A DNA stretch of 64,000 nt from Thermaerobacter subterraneus DSM 13965 (GTDB lineage Bacteria > Bacillota > Sulfobacillia > Thermaerobacterales > Thermaerobacteraceae): NCBI RefSeq assembly GCF_000183545.2, contig NZ_JH976535.1, forward strand, positions 983,890 through 1,047,889, read 5' to 3'. Below the pieces are notes generated by a model. That model was not told the DNA's origin. It made no database searches and saw only the letters and a list, made by a program, of their open reading frames with translations. This document shows, piece after piece, positions 48,082 through 56,799 of this stretch (position 1 is the stretch's first letter; each line of letters starts with the position of its first letter). Position numbers and translations under genes: made by a program.

Positions 48082-49506
48082 ATGGCATGGCTTCCCGTGG
48101 CGCTGAACGTCGCGGGTCTGTTCGTCCTGATCGCGGTGCTCTACTGGATGAAGGGCCGCGGGTTCAGCTTTTCCAGCCGGGTGTTCGCCGGCCTCGGGCT
48201 CGGCGTGATCTACGGCCTCATTCTGCACACCGCCTACCAGGCACAGCCCGGGGTGATCCCTGCCTCGGTGGAGTGGTTCAACCTGGTGGGGACGGGCTAC
48301 GTCAAGCTGCTCCAGATGGTGACCATCCCGCTGGTGTTCGTCGCCATCGTCTCCGCCTTCACCCGCATGGAACTGGCCGACAACACCGGCCGGCTGGCCC
48401 TGACCGTGGTCGCGATCCTGGTGGCCACCACGGCCATCGCGGCCGTCCTGGGCATCGGGTCCGTCGGCCTGTTCGGCCTTGACGCCAGCCAGTTCCACCA
48501 GGGCCAGGCGGAGGCCCAGCGCATCCAGCAGCTGGAGCAGACCTTCGGCGAGCTGCAGCAGATGTCGGCGCCCGAGCGGCTGCTGGAGCTGCTGCCCGCC
48601 AACCCCTTCCTCGACTTCACCGGGCAGCGGCGCGCGTCGACCATCGCCGTGGTGATCTTTGCGGCCTTCGTCGGCTCGGCGTACCTGGGCCTGCGGCACC
48701 GGGACCCCCAGGCGGCCGAGACCTTCGCCGGGATCGTCCGGGCGCTGGAGGGCGTGGTCATGGGCATGGTGCGGCAGGTGATCCGGCTCACGCCCTACGG
48801 CATCCTGGCCATCATGACTCGGGTGGCCGCCACCAGCGACTACGGCGCCATCTGGCAACTGGGCAAGTTGGTCGTCGCCTCCTACGCGGCGCTGGTGGCC
48901 ATGTTCCTTCTGCACCTGCTGTTCTTGGGGGCGGCCGGCCTGAGCCCGGCGGCCTACGTGCGCAAGGCGCTGCCCGTGCTCACCTTCGCCTTCTCGTCCC
49001 GGTCGAGCGCGGCGACCCTGCCGCTCAACGTCCGCACCCAAGTGGAGGAACTCGGCGTACCCCAGGGCATCGCCAACCTGGCCGGGTCCCTGGGCCTGTC
49101 CATCGGGCAGAACGGCTGCGCCGGCGTCTATCCCGCCATGCTGGCGGTCATGGCGGCGCCTTTGGCCGGCATCGACCCCTGGACGCCGGGCTTTTTGCTC
49201 AGCGTGGTCGGCGTGGTGGCCATCAGCTCCTTCGGCGTGGCGGGCGTGGGCGGCGGCGCCACGTTTGCGTCGCTGCTGGTGCTGTCCATGCTGAACCTGC
49301 CCGTGGGGCTGGCGGGCCTGCTGATCTCGGTGGAGCCCCTGATAGACATGGGGCGCACGGCTCTCAACGTCAGCGGCGCCATGACGGCGGGGATCCTGAC
49401 CAGCCGCCTGGCGGGACGCCTGGACGTTGACGTGTACCGCGGGCGCCGGGTGCCAGGCCCGGGGACCGGGACCGGGGCGGAAGCCGGCGTGCGGGTGGGC
49501 GCCTGA
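48082..49506 (+). CDS. Dicarboxylate/amino acid:cation symporter, TcyP-like (probable cystine uptake)
   Basis: A 474-aa DAACS-family membrane protein: L-L-Q-M-V-T-I-P-L-V-F-V-A-I, the serine-rich reentrant loop F-S-S-R-S-S-A-A-T-L-P, G-L-S-I-G-Q-N-G-C-A-G-V-Y-P-A-M, and a late S-V-E-P-L-I-D-M-G-R-T-A-x-N-V-S-G. The N-G-C-A-G and F-S-S-R-S-S motifs point to the TcyP/YdjN cystine branch more than to glutamate carriers. A soluble helical segment (about 135-180) is typical of that branch. The ATG has AAGGAGGAT upstream. Confidence 0.85.
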   Translation: MAWLPVALNVAGLFVLIAVLYWMKGRGFSFSSRVFAGLGLGVIYGLILHTAYQAQPGVIPASVEWFNLVGTGYVKLLQMVTIPLVFVAIVSAFTRMELADNTGRLALTVVAILVATTAIAAVLGIGSVGLFGLDASQFHQGQAEAQRIQQLEQTFGELQQMSAPERLLELLPANPFLDFTGQRRASTIAVVIFAAFVGSAYLGLRHRDPQAAETFAGIVRALEGVVMGMVRQVIRLTPYGILAIMTRVAATSDYGAIWQLGKLVVASYAALVAMFLLHLLFLGAAGLSPAAYVRKALPVLTFAFSSRSSAATLPLNVRTQVEELGVPQGIANLAGSLGLSIGQNGCAGVYPAMLAVMAAPLAGIDPWTPGFLLSVVGVVAISSFGVAGVGGGATFASLLVLSMLNLPVGLAGLLISVEPLIDMGRTALNVSGAMTAGILTSRLAGRLDVDVYRGRRVPGPGTGTGAEAGVRVGA

Positions 49507-49624
49507 GCGCCGGAAGCCTGCAAGGGTTTGGAAGGCCCGGCGGGTCGAGAGCCCGGCGGGCATCGCGGTGGGACGCGGCGGGAATAGAGAGGACAGCTTT
49601 GGACGGGCCGGGACGCGCCGGCCT

Positions 49625-49669
49625 GCGGGCCGCCGGTTCCCAAGGGGGAACCGGCGGCCCGCCTTTTTG
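49625..49669 (+). terminator. Strong intrinsic terminator after the TcyP-like gene
   Basis: A perfect 17-bp stem (49625-49641 with 49646-49662) and 4-nt loop, followed by CTTTTTG. The rest of 49507-49803 holds no gene. Confidence 0.9.
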
Positions 49670-49803
49670 CCAGGGGGTTGGGGGGCGGCTCAGACCTGAG
49701 GGGATCAGGGGACACCGGGGGTGCGCGGCAGAAACGGTGACCAGGGTCCTCTGCGGGGGAGGGCGAAAGAACCGCTCAAACCGGAAGACGGAGGGGGATG
49801 GTC

Positions 49804-51435
49804 ATGTCCTCGTGGGCGGGCAAGGTGCGGCACTGGAACGGGTGGGGCTATGCCGGGGAAGAACCCGGCCCGGAGGCCGTGGAGCGCTGGCGGCGGTCGC
49901 TGGGAGTGCTGGCCGGCGTGCGGGCGGAGGATTACCGGTCACCGGTACCGCTGGACGGCCTGCGCCTGCCTCCGGCGCGCCTCGAACTAGACGGGGCGGG
50001 GTGTCTACCTGGCCTGCAGGGGTTCCGGGGGCGCCTGGCCGCCACCCCCTACGAGCGGGCCCTGCACGCCGCCGGCCGGAGCACCGGGGACCTGATCCGC
50101 CTGCGCACCGGTACGAACCTGCGCTTCCCCGACCTGGTGGCCTACCCGGCTGACGAGGAGGACGTCCTGCGCCTCCTGGAGTACGCCGCAGCCCGGCAGG
50201 TGGCCCTGATCCCCACGGGCGGCGGCAGCTCGGTGGTGGGCGGCATCGAGCCCGACGTGCGCGCGAGCTACAACGGCGTCATCAACGTGGACCTGCGGGA
50301 CTTGCGGGGGGTGGTCGCCATCGACCGGGCTAGCCGGCGCGCCCGGGTGCGGGCGGGCACCCTGGGGCCGGACCTGGAAGAGACCCTGCGCAGCGAAGGG
50401 CTGGCCTTCCGCCATTACCCGCAGTCCTACGCCTGCTCCACCGTGGGCGGCTGGATCGCCGCCCGGGCCGGCGGGCATTTTGCCACCCTGTACGGCAAGA
50501 TCGAGACCGCGGTGGAATCCCTGCGCGTGGTGACGCCCCGGGGCAGGGTCGAGACCCGGGAGGTGCCCCAGTCGGCCTCCGGCCCCGACGGCAAGGCCTG
50601 GTTCATCGGCTCCGAGGGCGCCCTGGGCGTCATCACCGAGGCGGTGCTGCGGCTGCAGGTCCCTCCCGCGCGGAAGCGGGCCACCGGCTTTCGCTTCGCG
50701 GGGTTCGCCGAGGGGCTCGAGGCGGTGCGCCGGATCGTCCAGGCCGGCATCTACCCGCCGGTCCTGCGCCTGCTGGACGAGTACGAGGCCATGGTGGCCT
50801 TCTGGGGCCGGGCGGGGATGGAACCGGGGGCCTTCCTGCACCTGGGCTTCGAGGTGACGGAACCCGACGGGGAGCGGGCGGTGACGGTGGCCTGGGAGGA
50901 GGCGACCCGCCTGTGCCGGGCCGCCGGCGGCCGGGAGGTGCCGCCGGCCGGCGTGCAGGCGTGGAGGGAGGGGTTCGTCCAGCAACCCTACTGGCGGGAC
51001 GTGATGATCGACCACGGCCTGGTGGTCGACACGCTGGAGACGGCGACGGCGTGGTCCCGCGCGGCGGCCCTGCGGGAGGCGGTGCGGGAGGCGCTGTTCC
51101 GGCGCATGGAGCGATGGTCGGCGGTGGCCATGGTCCTCTGCCGCGTGACCCACGCGTACCCCGATGGATGCTCGCTCTACTTCACCTTCGTCCTCAAGCC
51201 GCCGCGGGACGCGATGTGGGCGGCGTGGCGGGACGTGCAACAGGCAGGGTTCGAGGCCTTCCTTGCCCACGGCGCCACCCTCAGCCACCACCACGGCACC
51301 GGCCGCGACTTTGCACCGTTCTTCGAGCGGGAGCACGGCCCCGGGCACGTGGCGGCCCTGCGGGCGCTGAAGGCCGCCCTCGACCCGGCGGGGGTGCTCA
51401 ATCCGGGCGTGTTCTTCCCGGCCGGTGCCGCCTAG
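49804..51435 (+). CDS. FAD-binding oxidase, alkyldihydroxyacetonephosphate synthase-like
   Basis: A 543-aa VAO-type flavoprotein: H-W-N-G-W-G-Y at the N-terminus, P-T-G-G-G-S-S-V-V-G-G (FAD loop), H-Y-P-Q-S-Y-A-C-S-T-V-G-G-W-I-A, Y-G-K-I-E, and the C-terminal S-H-H-H-G-T-G-R, the AGPS signature. AGPS makes ether bonds in plasmalogen precursors. Bacterial homologues are annotated only by similarity, and the substrate here is unproven. The ATG at 49804 gives better spacing to GGGGG than the ATG 6 nt earlier. It starts a new unit after a strong terminator. Confidence 0.82.
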   Translation: MSSWAGKVRHWNGWGYAGEEPGPEAVERWRRSLGVLAGVRAEDYRSPVPLDGLRLPPARLELDGAGCLPGLQGFRGRLAATPYERALHAAGRSTGDLIRLRTGTNLRFPDLVAYPADEEDVLRLLEYAAARQVALIPTGGGSSVVGGIEPDVRASYNGVINVDLRDLRGVVAIDRASRRARVRAGTLGPDLEETLRSEGLAFRHYPQSYACSTVGGWIAARAGGHFATLYGKIETAVESLRVVTPRGRVETREVPQSASGPDGKAWFIGSEGALGVITEAVLRLQVPPARKRATGFRFAGFAEGLEAVRRIVQAGIYPPVLRLLDEYEAMVAFWGRAGMEPGAFLHLGFEVTEPDGERAVTVAWEEATRLCRAAGGREVPPAGVQAWREGFVQQPYWRDVMIDHGLVVDTLETATAWSRAAALREAVREALFRRMERWSAVAMVLCRVTHAYPDGCSLYFTFVLKPPRDAMWAAWRDVQQAGFEAFLAHGATLSHHHGTGRDFAPFFEREHGPGHVAALRALKAALDPAGVLNPGVFFPAGAA

Positions 51436-51501
51436 GACCCCTTGCGCCGGTGGGCGACTCGATGCGCCAGTACCGGCGGCTCGATGCGCTGGTACCGGCC
51501 G

Positions 51502-51618
51502 CTAGATCTTGTCCCGGCGCTGGCGCTGGTAGTGGGCCCGGCGCATGAAGGCCCACAGGGCGATTCCGGCGGCAACGATCAGTCCCCAGGTGATGACCCA
51601 GGGCCAGAGGGTCGGCAT
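51502..51618 (-). CDS. Small single-helix membrane protein
   Basis: A 38-aa protein with a Trp-rich transmembrane helix (about 4-26) and a strongly basic tail (R-R-A-H-Y-Q-R-Q-R-R-D-K-I). GGGAGG lies 9 nt before the ATG. No family recognised. It sits directly downstream of a decayed minus-strand coding fragment and may have been part of the same operon. Confidence 0.5.
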   Translation of the reverse strand: MPTLWPWVITWGLIVAAGIALWAFMRRAHYQRQRRDKI

Positions 51619-51703
51619 GGCGGCGATCCTCCCTCGCGGCGGCTGCCGCATCCGTGCTCCGCTGCCCGGCGGCCTGTCCGATAGGATGGCCAAAGGGGCG
51701 GGC

Positions 51704-51778
51704 TCAGACCACGTCGCGGCGGGTCACGGTCAGGACCGCCAGCGCCAGGAACCCCAGGAACAGCGGCGGCAGCTGGAC
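51704..51778 (-). pseudogene. Remnant of the 3' end of a membrane-protein gene
   Basis: An open stretch of 24 codons on the minus strand, beginning right after a TAG and lacking any start, encodes a hydrophobic helix ending T-V-T-R-R-D-V-V, like the C-terminal tail of a permease. It stops at 51706-51704. The toxin-antitoxin module begins 50 bp away, so the 5' part may have been lost when that module arrived. Confidence 0.3.
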
Positions 51779-51786
51779 CTACCAGG

Positions 51787-51795
51787 TGTTAGAAT
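51787..51795 (+). promoter_or_regulatory. Extended -10 promoter of the toxin-antitoxin operon
   Basis: TG-T-TAGAAT (51787-51795), 34 bp before the antitoxin ATG and ahead of GGGAGGG. No clear -35. Confidence 0.45.
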
Positions 51796-51828
51796 GTTTT
51801 CATCAGGATCTGCGTGGGAGGGTTGGCC

Positions 51829-52071
51829 ATGGGGATCCGGCGAATCTTACGGATCGGCCAGAGCCTTGGTGTTACCCTGCCCGCCCGGGAGCTTCATGAG
51901 CTGGGGCTGAAGGAGGGTGCTCCGGTCGAGGTCGAGGTGGATCGTGTCCAGCGGCAGGTGGTCATCCGGCCCTTGGACTCCGCGACAGGCGTTGACCCGT
52001 CGTTCGTCGAGGAGGCCCGGCGATTCGCCGAAAGGCACCGGGTCACCCTCGAAGAGCTCGCCCGGCGATGA
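51829..52071 (+). CDS. AbrB/MazE-type (SpoVT-AbrB) antitoxin
   Basis: An 80-aa protein. The first 47 residues form a swapped-hairpin AbrB domain (R-I-G-Q-S-L-G-V-T-L-P-A-R-E-L, G-L-K-E-G-A-P-V-E-V-E-V). The acidic/basic helical tail would wrap the toxin. The ATG sits 8 nt after GGGAGGG. Its stop overlaps the doc ATG (ATGA). It would repress its own operon and neutralise the Doc-type toxin. Confidence 0.85.
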   Translation: MGIRRILRIGQSLGVTLPARELHELGLKEGAPVEVEVDRVQRQVVIRPLDSATGVDPSFVEEARRFAERHRVTLEELARR

Positions 52072-52469
52072 GTCTCACCCCCGCTCAGATCCTCTATTTA
52101 CACGACCTGGCCCTTGAGTTCGGCGGTGGCGCGCCAGGGGTTCTTGACGTAGGTCGCGTTGACGCGGCTGGTGCGAGGGCACTCCAGACTGTCGGTGGAC
52201 AACCTGCTTACCGGACGCCTGTTGCACAGGCAGCGGCGTGTGCGCATGCCCTTGTGCGCGACCACCCGTTTGTGGATGGAAACAAGCGGACGGCTTTCTT
52301 GGCACTCGGCCTCTGGCTTGCGTCCGAAGGTCTCGTTTTCGATCCGCCACCAGCGGAGGCGGTTGAGGTCATGGAACGGGTAGCGGTTGGTCACATGGAT
52401 GAGCGGGAACTGGCACGATGGGTGGAGCGGTGGGTCAGGAGACGAGACGGTCAGGCGAAGTTGTCGTGA
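52068..52469 (+). CDS. Doc-type (Fic fold) toxin
   Basis: A 133-aa Fic/Doc protein with the active-site motif H-P-F-V-D-G-N-K-R-T-A-F and the N-terminal Y-L-H-D-L-A. Doc of phage P1 phosphorylates EF-Tu. The exact motif with lysine (D-G-N-K-R) matches Doc rather than AMP-transferring Fic proteins. It is coupled to an AbrB-type antitoxin rather than the usual Phd. The third codon positions are less GC-rich than those of its neighbours, consistent with acquisition. Confidence 0.9.
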   Translation: MSLTPAQILYLHDLALEFGGGAPGVLDVGRVDAAGARALQTVGGQPAYRTPVAQAAACAHALVRDHPFVDGNKRTAFLALGLWLASEGLVFDPPPAEAVEVMERVAVGHMDERELARWVERWVRRRDGQAKLS

Positions 52470-52593
52470 ACATCGACCGAGCGCCCCTTACAGACCAACG
52501 TGTCGGGGCGGCGCGCGTCCCGCCCGCACCGCCCCTTGCTGCCGGCCGCACGTCGCGGTCGATAGCCCTCCGCCTGCCCTTCCTCACCGGCCC

Positions 52594-53526
52594 TCACCGG
52601 ACGAACAGGGACTGGGGGAGGAACGCCGAGACCAACCAGTTGGGCGCGTCGACCACCTCGCTGATCTTCAGGTCCACGGCCACGCTGGCCAGGGCGTAGG
52701 CCTCCGCAGGCTCCAGATGGTAGGTCTCCCCCAGATAGCGGATCATCGCCCGCACGGCCTTGCGGCTGGCCTCCATCAGGTCGTCGCTGATCCCGGTGGT
52801 GACGAAGTAGCCCCGCGGGTCCTGGCCCGACGCCAGCGGCCCCGGCACGATGAAGGCCGGTTCGTCCAGGCGCAGGTCGCGGCGGATGCGGAAGCGGCAG
52901 GCCACCTGCATGGCCGTCTCGATGGCCGTGCCGCACACCTCCCCGTCCCCCTGGGCGGCGTGGGTGTCGCCGATGGAGAAGAGCGCCCCCTCGACCCACA
53001 CCGGCAGGAGCAGCCGGGTGCCGGCGGTCAGGTGGCGGATGTCCATGTTGCCGCCGTTCTTCCGCGGCGGGACGATGCTGTGCCGCCCCGGCTCGGGCAG
53101 AGCGACGCCGATGGTGCCCGGGAAGGGGGCGAGGGGCACGGCGATGCGCTCGTTGAACCAGGCGCGGTCACCGGTCCCCGACAGGTCCCAGATCTTGAGG
53201 TAGGGTTCCGGGAACTCGCCGGCCAGAAGGCCAAACCCGGGGATGATGGCCGTCCAGCCCCAGCGGGCGGGACCGAACTCCAGGATCTCGACCTCCAGCA
53301 CGTCCCCCGGCTTCGCCCCCTTGATGAACACCGGTCCGGTGACGGGATTGACCCGCTCGAAGTCGAGCCGCGCCACGTCCGCGGCGGTCGAACCGGGGTT
53401 CAGCTGGCCGCCCGAGGCATCGACCACCTCGAACTCAACCGCCTCGCCGGGTTCGACCTCCAGCACCGGCTCGAGGCCGTTGTCCCAGCCGTAGTGGACG
53501 TGACGGGAGTGGATGGTGTGGGCCAT
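52594..53526 (-). CDS. Acetamidase/formamidase family amidohydrolase
   Basis: A 310-aa FmdA_AmdA enzyme: L-N-P-G-S-T-A-A-D-V, N-P-V-T-G-P-V-F-I-K-G-A-K-P-G-D, R-K-N-G-G-N-M-D-I-R-H-L, G-D-T-H-A-A-Q-G-D-G-E-V-C-G-T-A-I-E and a late M-I-R-Y-L. It hydrolyses short amides such as formamide to ammonia and acid. The ATG follows AAGGAGGG by 8 nt. It stands alone, divergent from menE. Confidence 0.93.
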   Translation of the reverse strand: MAHTIHSRHVHYGWDNGLEPVLEVEPGEAVEFEVVDASGGQLNPGSTAADVARLDFERVNPVTGPVFIKGAKPGDVLEVEILEFGPARWGWTAIIPGFGLLAGEFPEPYLKIWDLSGTGDRAWFNERIAVPLAPFPGTIGVALPEPGRHSIVPPRKNGGNMDIRHLTAGTRLLLPVWVEGALFSIGDTHAAQGDGEVCGTAIETAMQVACRFRIRRDLRLDEPAFIVPGPLASGQDPRGYFVTTGISDDLMEASRKAVRAMIRYLGETYHLEPAEAYALASVAVDLKISEVVDAPNWLVSAFLPQSLFVR

Positions 53527-53693
53527 GGGGTTCCCTCCTTGCAAACGGCCTGGTGTCCCTGGATGCCATTTCGGTGGCGACCGGGAAAAGGCCTGTCTTG
53601 GTTCGGCGACGAGTCCTATGATGGTGGTGGTGCGCAGGGGGCCGTGACGTCTGCCCGGCGACGACGCCGACCAGGCTAGGTGGAGGAGGAAAC

Positions 53694-55682
53694 GTGACCG
53701 CGCCCCAACCCCCCGTTTCTGATCAGGCGGGACGGCCGGAGCACGTTGGGCCGGGTCGACCCGGAACGGCCGGGGGGCCGGCTGCCTGGGCATGGACCGG
53801 GCCGATGCCCGACTGGCTTCACCGCCAGGCGGAGCTGCAACCCGACGGCCTGGCTTTGCTGGTGGCCGGCGACCCAGCCTCCACGCGTGACGAACGCTGC
53901 TGGACCTTCGCGGAGCTGGACGCCGCGGCGACGGCGCTGGCCGAGCGGCTCCGGGCAGCCGGTGTCCGGCCGGGCCAGACCGTCGCGGTGCTGGCGGCCA
54001 ACGAGCCCGGATACGTCGTGCTGATCCACGCCGTGATTCGGGCGGGCGCCGTGCTGGTTCCCCTCAACGTGCGCCTGACGCCGGCCGAACTGGCCTGGCA
54101 GGTGGCCGACAGCGGCGCCGGCTGGCTGATTTACGGCCAGGGGTTCGGGGAGACCGCAGCGGCGGTGGCGGCCCACCCTTCTTCCGAGCCGGCGCAAGCC
54201 AACCGGGCACCGTCCGGCTCGAAGGGGCGGCCTTGCCTTCTCTCCCTGGCCGGCCTAGCCAGCGATTTGCTGATGGCGGGGGCGGCGACCCAGGGACCGG
54301 TCCAAGCCCCTTGCGCCACGGCTTCCGCCGGGGGTGCTACCACGACTTCCGCCGGTCCCACGGCCCCACCTTCCACCGGGGACACCGGGGCTGCCGCGGT
54401 CCCGGCTTCTGCCGCGGTTCCGTCCACGGCCTCGACCGCGGGGCTTCCCGCCGCCATCGACCTGGCGGCGCCCCACTGCATCATCTACACCTCGGGGACC
54501 ACGGGCCGGCCCAAGGGCGCCGTCCTGACCTACGGCAACCACTTCTGGAGCGCCGTCCAGTCGGCCCTGAATCTGGGCCTGCACCGGGACGACCGCTGGC
54601 TCTGCTGCGTGCCCCTCTTCCACGTCAGCGGGCTGTCCATCGTCTTCCGGTCGGCGATCTACGGGATCCCCATGGTGCTGCACCGGCGGTTCGACCCGGC
54701 GGCGGTCAACGCCTCCATCGAGCGGCACCGGGTGACGGTGATCTCCGTGGTGGCCACCATGCTCCAGCGCATGCTGGACGAGCGCGGCCCCCGGCCGTAT
54801 CCCGAGCACCTGCGCTGCGTGCTGCTGGGCGGCGGGCCGGCCCCGCGGCCCTTGCTTGAGGCCTGCGCCGCCCGCGGCATCCCGGTGGTGCAGACCTACG
54901 GCATGACGGAGACGGCCTCCCAGTTTGCCACCCTGGCGCCGGCCGACGCCCTGCGCAAGCTGGGCTCGGCCGGCAAGCCGCTGTTCTTCAACCGGCTGCG
55001 CATCGTGGACGAACGCGGCCGCGACCTGCCGCCCGGCCAGGTGGGCGAGATCGCCGTGCAGGGCCCCACGGTCAGCCCGGGGTACCACCGCCGGCCCGAT
55101 GCCACCAGCCGCGCCTGGCGGGACGGCTGGTTCCACACCGGCGACCTGGGCTACATGGATGAGGAGGGCTACCTCTACGTGGCAGACCGCCGGGACGATC
55201 TGATCATCTCCGGCGGCGAGAACGTCTACCCGGCGGAGGTGGAGGCGGTGCTGCTGGCCCACCCGGCGGTGGAGGAGGCCGGGGTGGTCGGGGTGCCGGA
55301 TCCGGAGTGGGGGCAGGTGCCGGTGGCGGTGGTGCGGCTGCGTGCACCCCACCTGGATGCGGCACCGGGCGCGGGCCTTGGCTCCGGGGGGGACGCGGTC
55401 CCGGAAGCGGGTCGCACTCCAGTCCCTGCCCGGGACCCGGAACGGAGCCGCGCCTCAGCCCCCGTCCTGGCTGCGCAACCGAGCCGGTACGGATCCCCGG
55501 CCCCGGATCCGGCCCGGCCTCCGTCTCCGGTGACGGAAGAGGCTCTCCTGCGCTTCTGCGCCGAGCGGCTGGCGCGGTACAAGGTACCCCGCCGGGTCCT
55601 CTTCACCTCCGAACCCCTGCCGCGCACTGCCAGCGGCAAGCTGCAACGGCATGTGCTGCGACAGCGGCTGGGCTCGGCGTAA
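53694..55682 (+). CDS. menE: o-Succinylbenzoate-CoA ligase
   Basis: A 662-aa AMP-forming ligase with I-I-Y-T-S-G-T-T-G-R-P-K-G-A, Y-G-M-T-E-T-A-S-Q and L-P-R-T-A-S-G-K-L. The MenE-specific stretch G-N-H-F-W-S-A, D-R-W-L-C-C-V-P-L-F-H-V-S-G-L-S and K-L-G-S-A-G-K-P-L-F identifies it among acyl-CoA synthetases. Inserts at about 159-257 and 551-612 are Ala/Thr/Pro-rich. GTG start behind GGTGGAGGAGG. It completes menA/F/D/H/B in the window; only menC is missing. Confidence 0.88.
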   Translation: MTAPQPPVSDQAGRPEHVGPGRPGTAGGPAAWAWTGPMPDWLHRQAELQPDGLALLVAGDPASTRDERCWTFAELDAAATALAERLRAAGVRPGQTVAVLAANEPGYVVLIHAVIRAGAVLVPLNVRLTPAELAWQVADSGAGWLIYGQGFGETAAAVAAHPSSEPAQANRAPSGSKGRPCLLSLAGLASDLLMAGAATQGPVQAPCATASAGGATTTSAGPTAPPSTGDTGAAAVPASAAVPSTASTAGLPAAIDLAAPHCIIYTSGTTGRPKGAVLTYGNHFWSAVQSALNLGLHRDDRWLCCVPLFHVSGLSIVFRSAIYGIPMVLHRRFDPAAVNASIERHRVTVISVVATMLQRMLDERGPRPYPEHLRCVLLGGGPAPRPLLEACAARGIPVVQTYGMTETASQFATLAPADALRKLGSAGKPLFFNRLRIVDERGRDLPPGQVGEIAVQGPTVSPGYHRRPDATSRAWRDGWFHTGDLGYMDEEGYLYVADRRDDLIISGGENVYPAEVEAVLLAHPAVEEAGVVGVPDPEWGQVPVAVVRLRAPHLDAAPGAGLGSGGDAVPEAGRTPVPARDPERSRASAPVLAAQPSRYGSPAPDPARPPSPVTEEALLRFCAERLARYKVPRRVLFTSEPLPRTASGKLQRHVLRQRLGSA

Positions 55683-55712
55683 GGGCCTGCGGGGCCGGGC
55701 GCTGCAATCGCC

Positions 55713-56489
55713 CTAACCATCAAAGCGGTACCCCACGCCCCAGACGGTGGCGATGAGGTGGCGCAGCCCGAAGGGCTCTAGCTTCTCTCGCAGGTTGCGA
55801 ACGTGGCTGTCGACGACCCGCTCGTCGCCGAAATAGTCGCCGCCCCGCAGGCGGTCCAGGATCTGCTGGCGGCCCAGCGTCTGGCCGCGGTGGCGGGCCA
55901 GGATGTAGAGAAGGTCGAACTCGGTGCGGGTCAGCGGGACGGGTTGCCCGTCGACCGTCACCGTGCGGGCGCCGGGATCGATGACCAGCCGGCCGAGTTC
56001 AAGGGCCGGTTCGGCCCCCGGGGGCCGGGTCGCCCCGGCAGCCGGCATCCCGCGGCGGAGGAGGGCCCGGACGCGGGCCACGATCTCCCGCGGGTCGAAA
56101 GGTTTGACCACATAGTCGTCGGCCCCCAGGTGGAAGCCGTGCAGCCGCTCGTGGATCTCACCGCGGGCGGTCAGCATGAGGATGGGCACCGGGCTGCGTT
56201 CCCGGAGCCGTTCGCAGACCTCCCACCCGTCCATGCCGGGCAGCATCAGGTCGAGCACCACCGCCGCCACGGGGCGGCCTTGCCGCCCGGCGGCATCGAA
56301 AGCCGCCAGGGCGGACGGACCATCGCCGGCCTCCATCACGACGAACCCGGCCCGTTCCAGGTACAGCCGGAGCAGGCGCCGGATCTCCGCCTCGTCGTCG
56401 ACCACCAGGACGGCCGGGGCGTCCGCGCCGCGATGGCGGTCCGGTGACGGTGCATCACCGGAATGGTAGCCGTATTCTCCCGTCCCCAT
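55713..56489 (-). CDS. OmpR-family response regulator
   Basis: A 258-aa regulator: receiver with V-L-V-V-D-D-E-A, phosphorylated Asp in V-V-L-D-L-M-L-P-G, and V-V-K-P-F-D; then a winged helix with P-L-T-R-T-E-F-D-L-L and G-V-G-Y-R-F. About 25 residues precede the receiver. Third gene of the kinase-SHOCT-regulator operon, the reverse of the usual regulator-first order; it starts 40 nt after the SHOCT gene. Confidence 0.93.
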   Translation of the reverse strand: MGTGEYGYHSGDAPSPDRHRGADAPAVLVVDDEAEIRRLLRLYLERAGFVVMEAGDGPSALAAFDAAGRQGRPVAAVVLDLMLPGMDGWEVCERLRERSPVPILMLTARGEIHERLHGFHLGADDYVVKPFDPREIVARVRALLRRGMPAAGATRPPGAEPALELGRLVIDPGARTVTVDGQPVPLTRTEFDLLYILARHRGQTLGRQQILDRLRGGDYFGDERVVDSHVRNLREKLEPFGLRHLIATVWGVGYRFDG

Positions 56490-56529
56490 TTCCCGGGTGA
56501 CCTCCCCAGGACGTCCACGCCGGTGCCAC

Positions 56530-56799
56530 CTACGATTTCATGATGTCGTCCTTGATCCGCTCGAACTCCTCGCGGCTGATCTCGCCCCGGGCGTACCGCT
56601 CCTTGAGGACGGCGAGGGCCCGGCGGTTCTCGTCGAAAACCGCCGGCTCGGACCCCCGGTCCCCACGATGGCGGTCCCGTCCCAGGAAGAGCCAGAAGAT
56701 GCCGGCCACCAGCAACAGCGGCACGAGCCAGAAGGCTACCATGGCCAGCCACATCCCCCACAAGCCCCAACCGTTGCTCCACCCGGGATGCATCATCAT
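56530..56799 (-). CDS. Small membrane protein with SHOCT domain
   Basis: An 89-aa protein. A Met/Trp/Gly-rich N-terminus leads to one transmembrane helix (about 16-40), a charged linker, and a C-terminal SHOCT motif (L-K-E-R-Y-A-R-G-E-I-S-R-E-E-F-E-R-I-K-D-D-I). SHOCT domains are short interaction or oligomerisation elements. The ATG overlaps the kinase stop (ATGA), so it is translated with the kinase. Confidence 0.85.
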   Translation of the reverse strand: MMMHPGWSNGWGLWGMWLAMVAFWLVPLLLVAGIFWLFLGRDRHRGDRGSEPAVFDENRRALAVLKERYARGEISREEFERIKDDIMKS

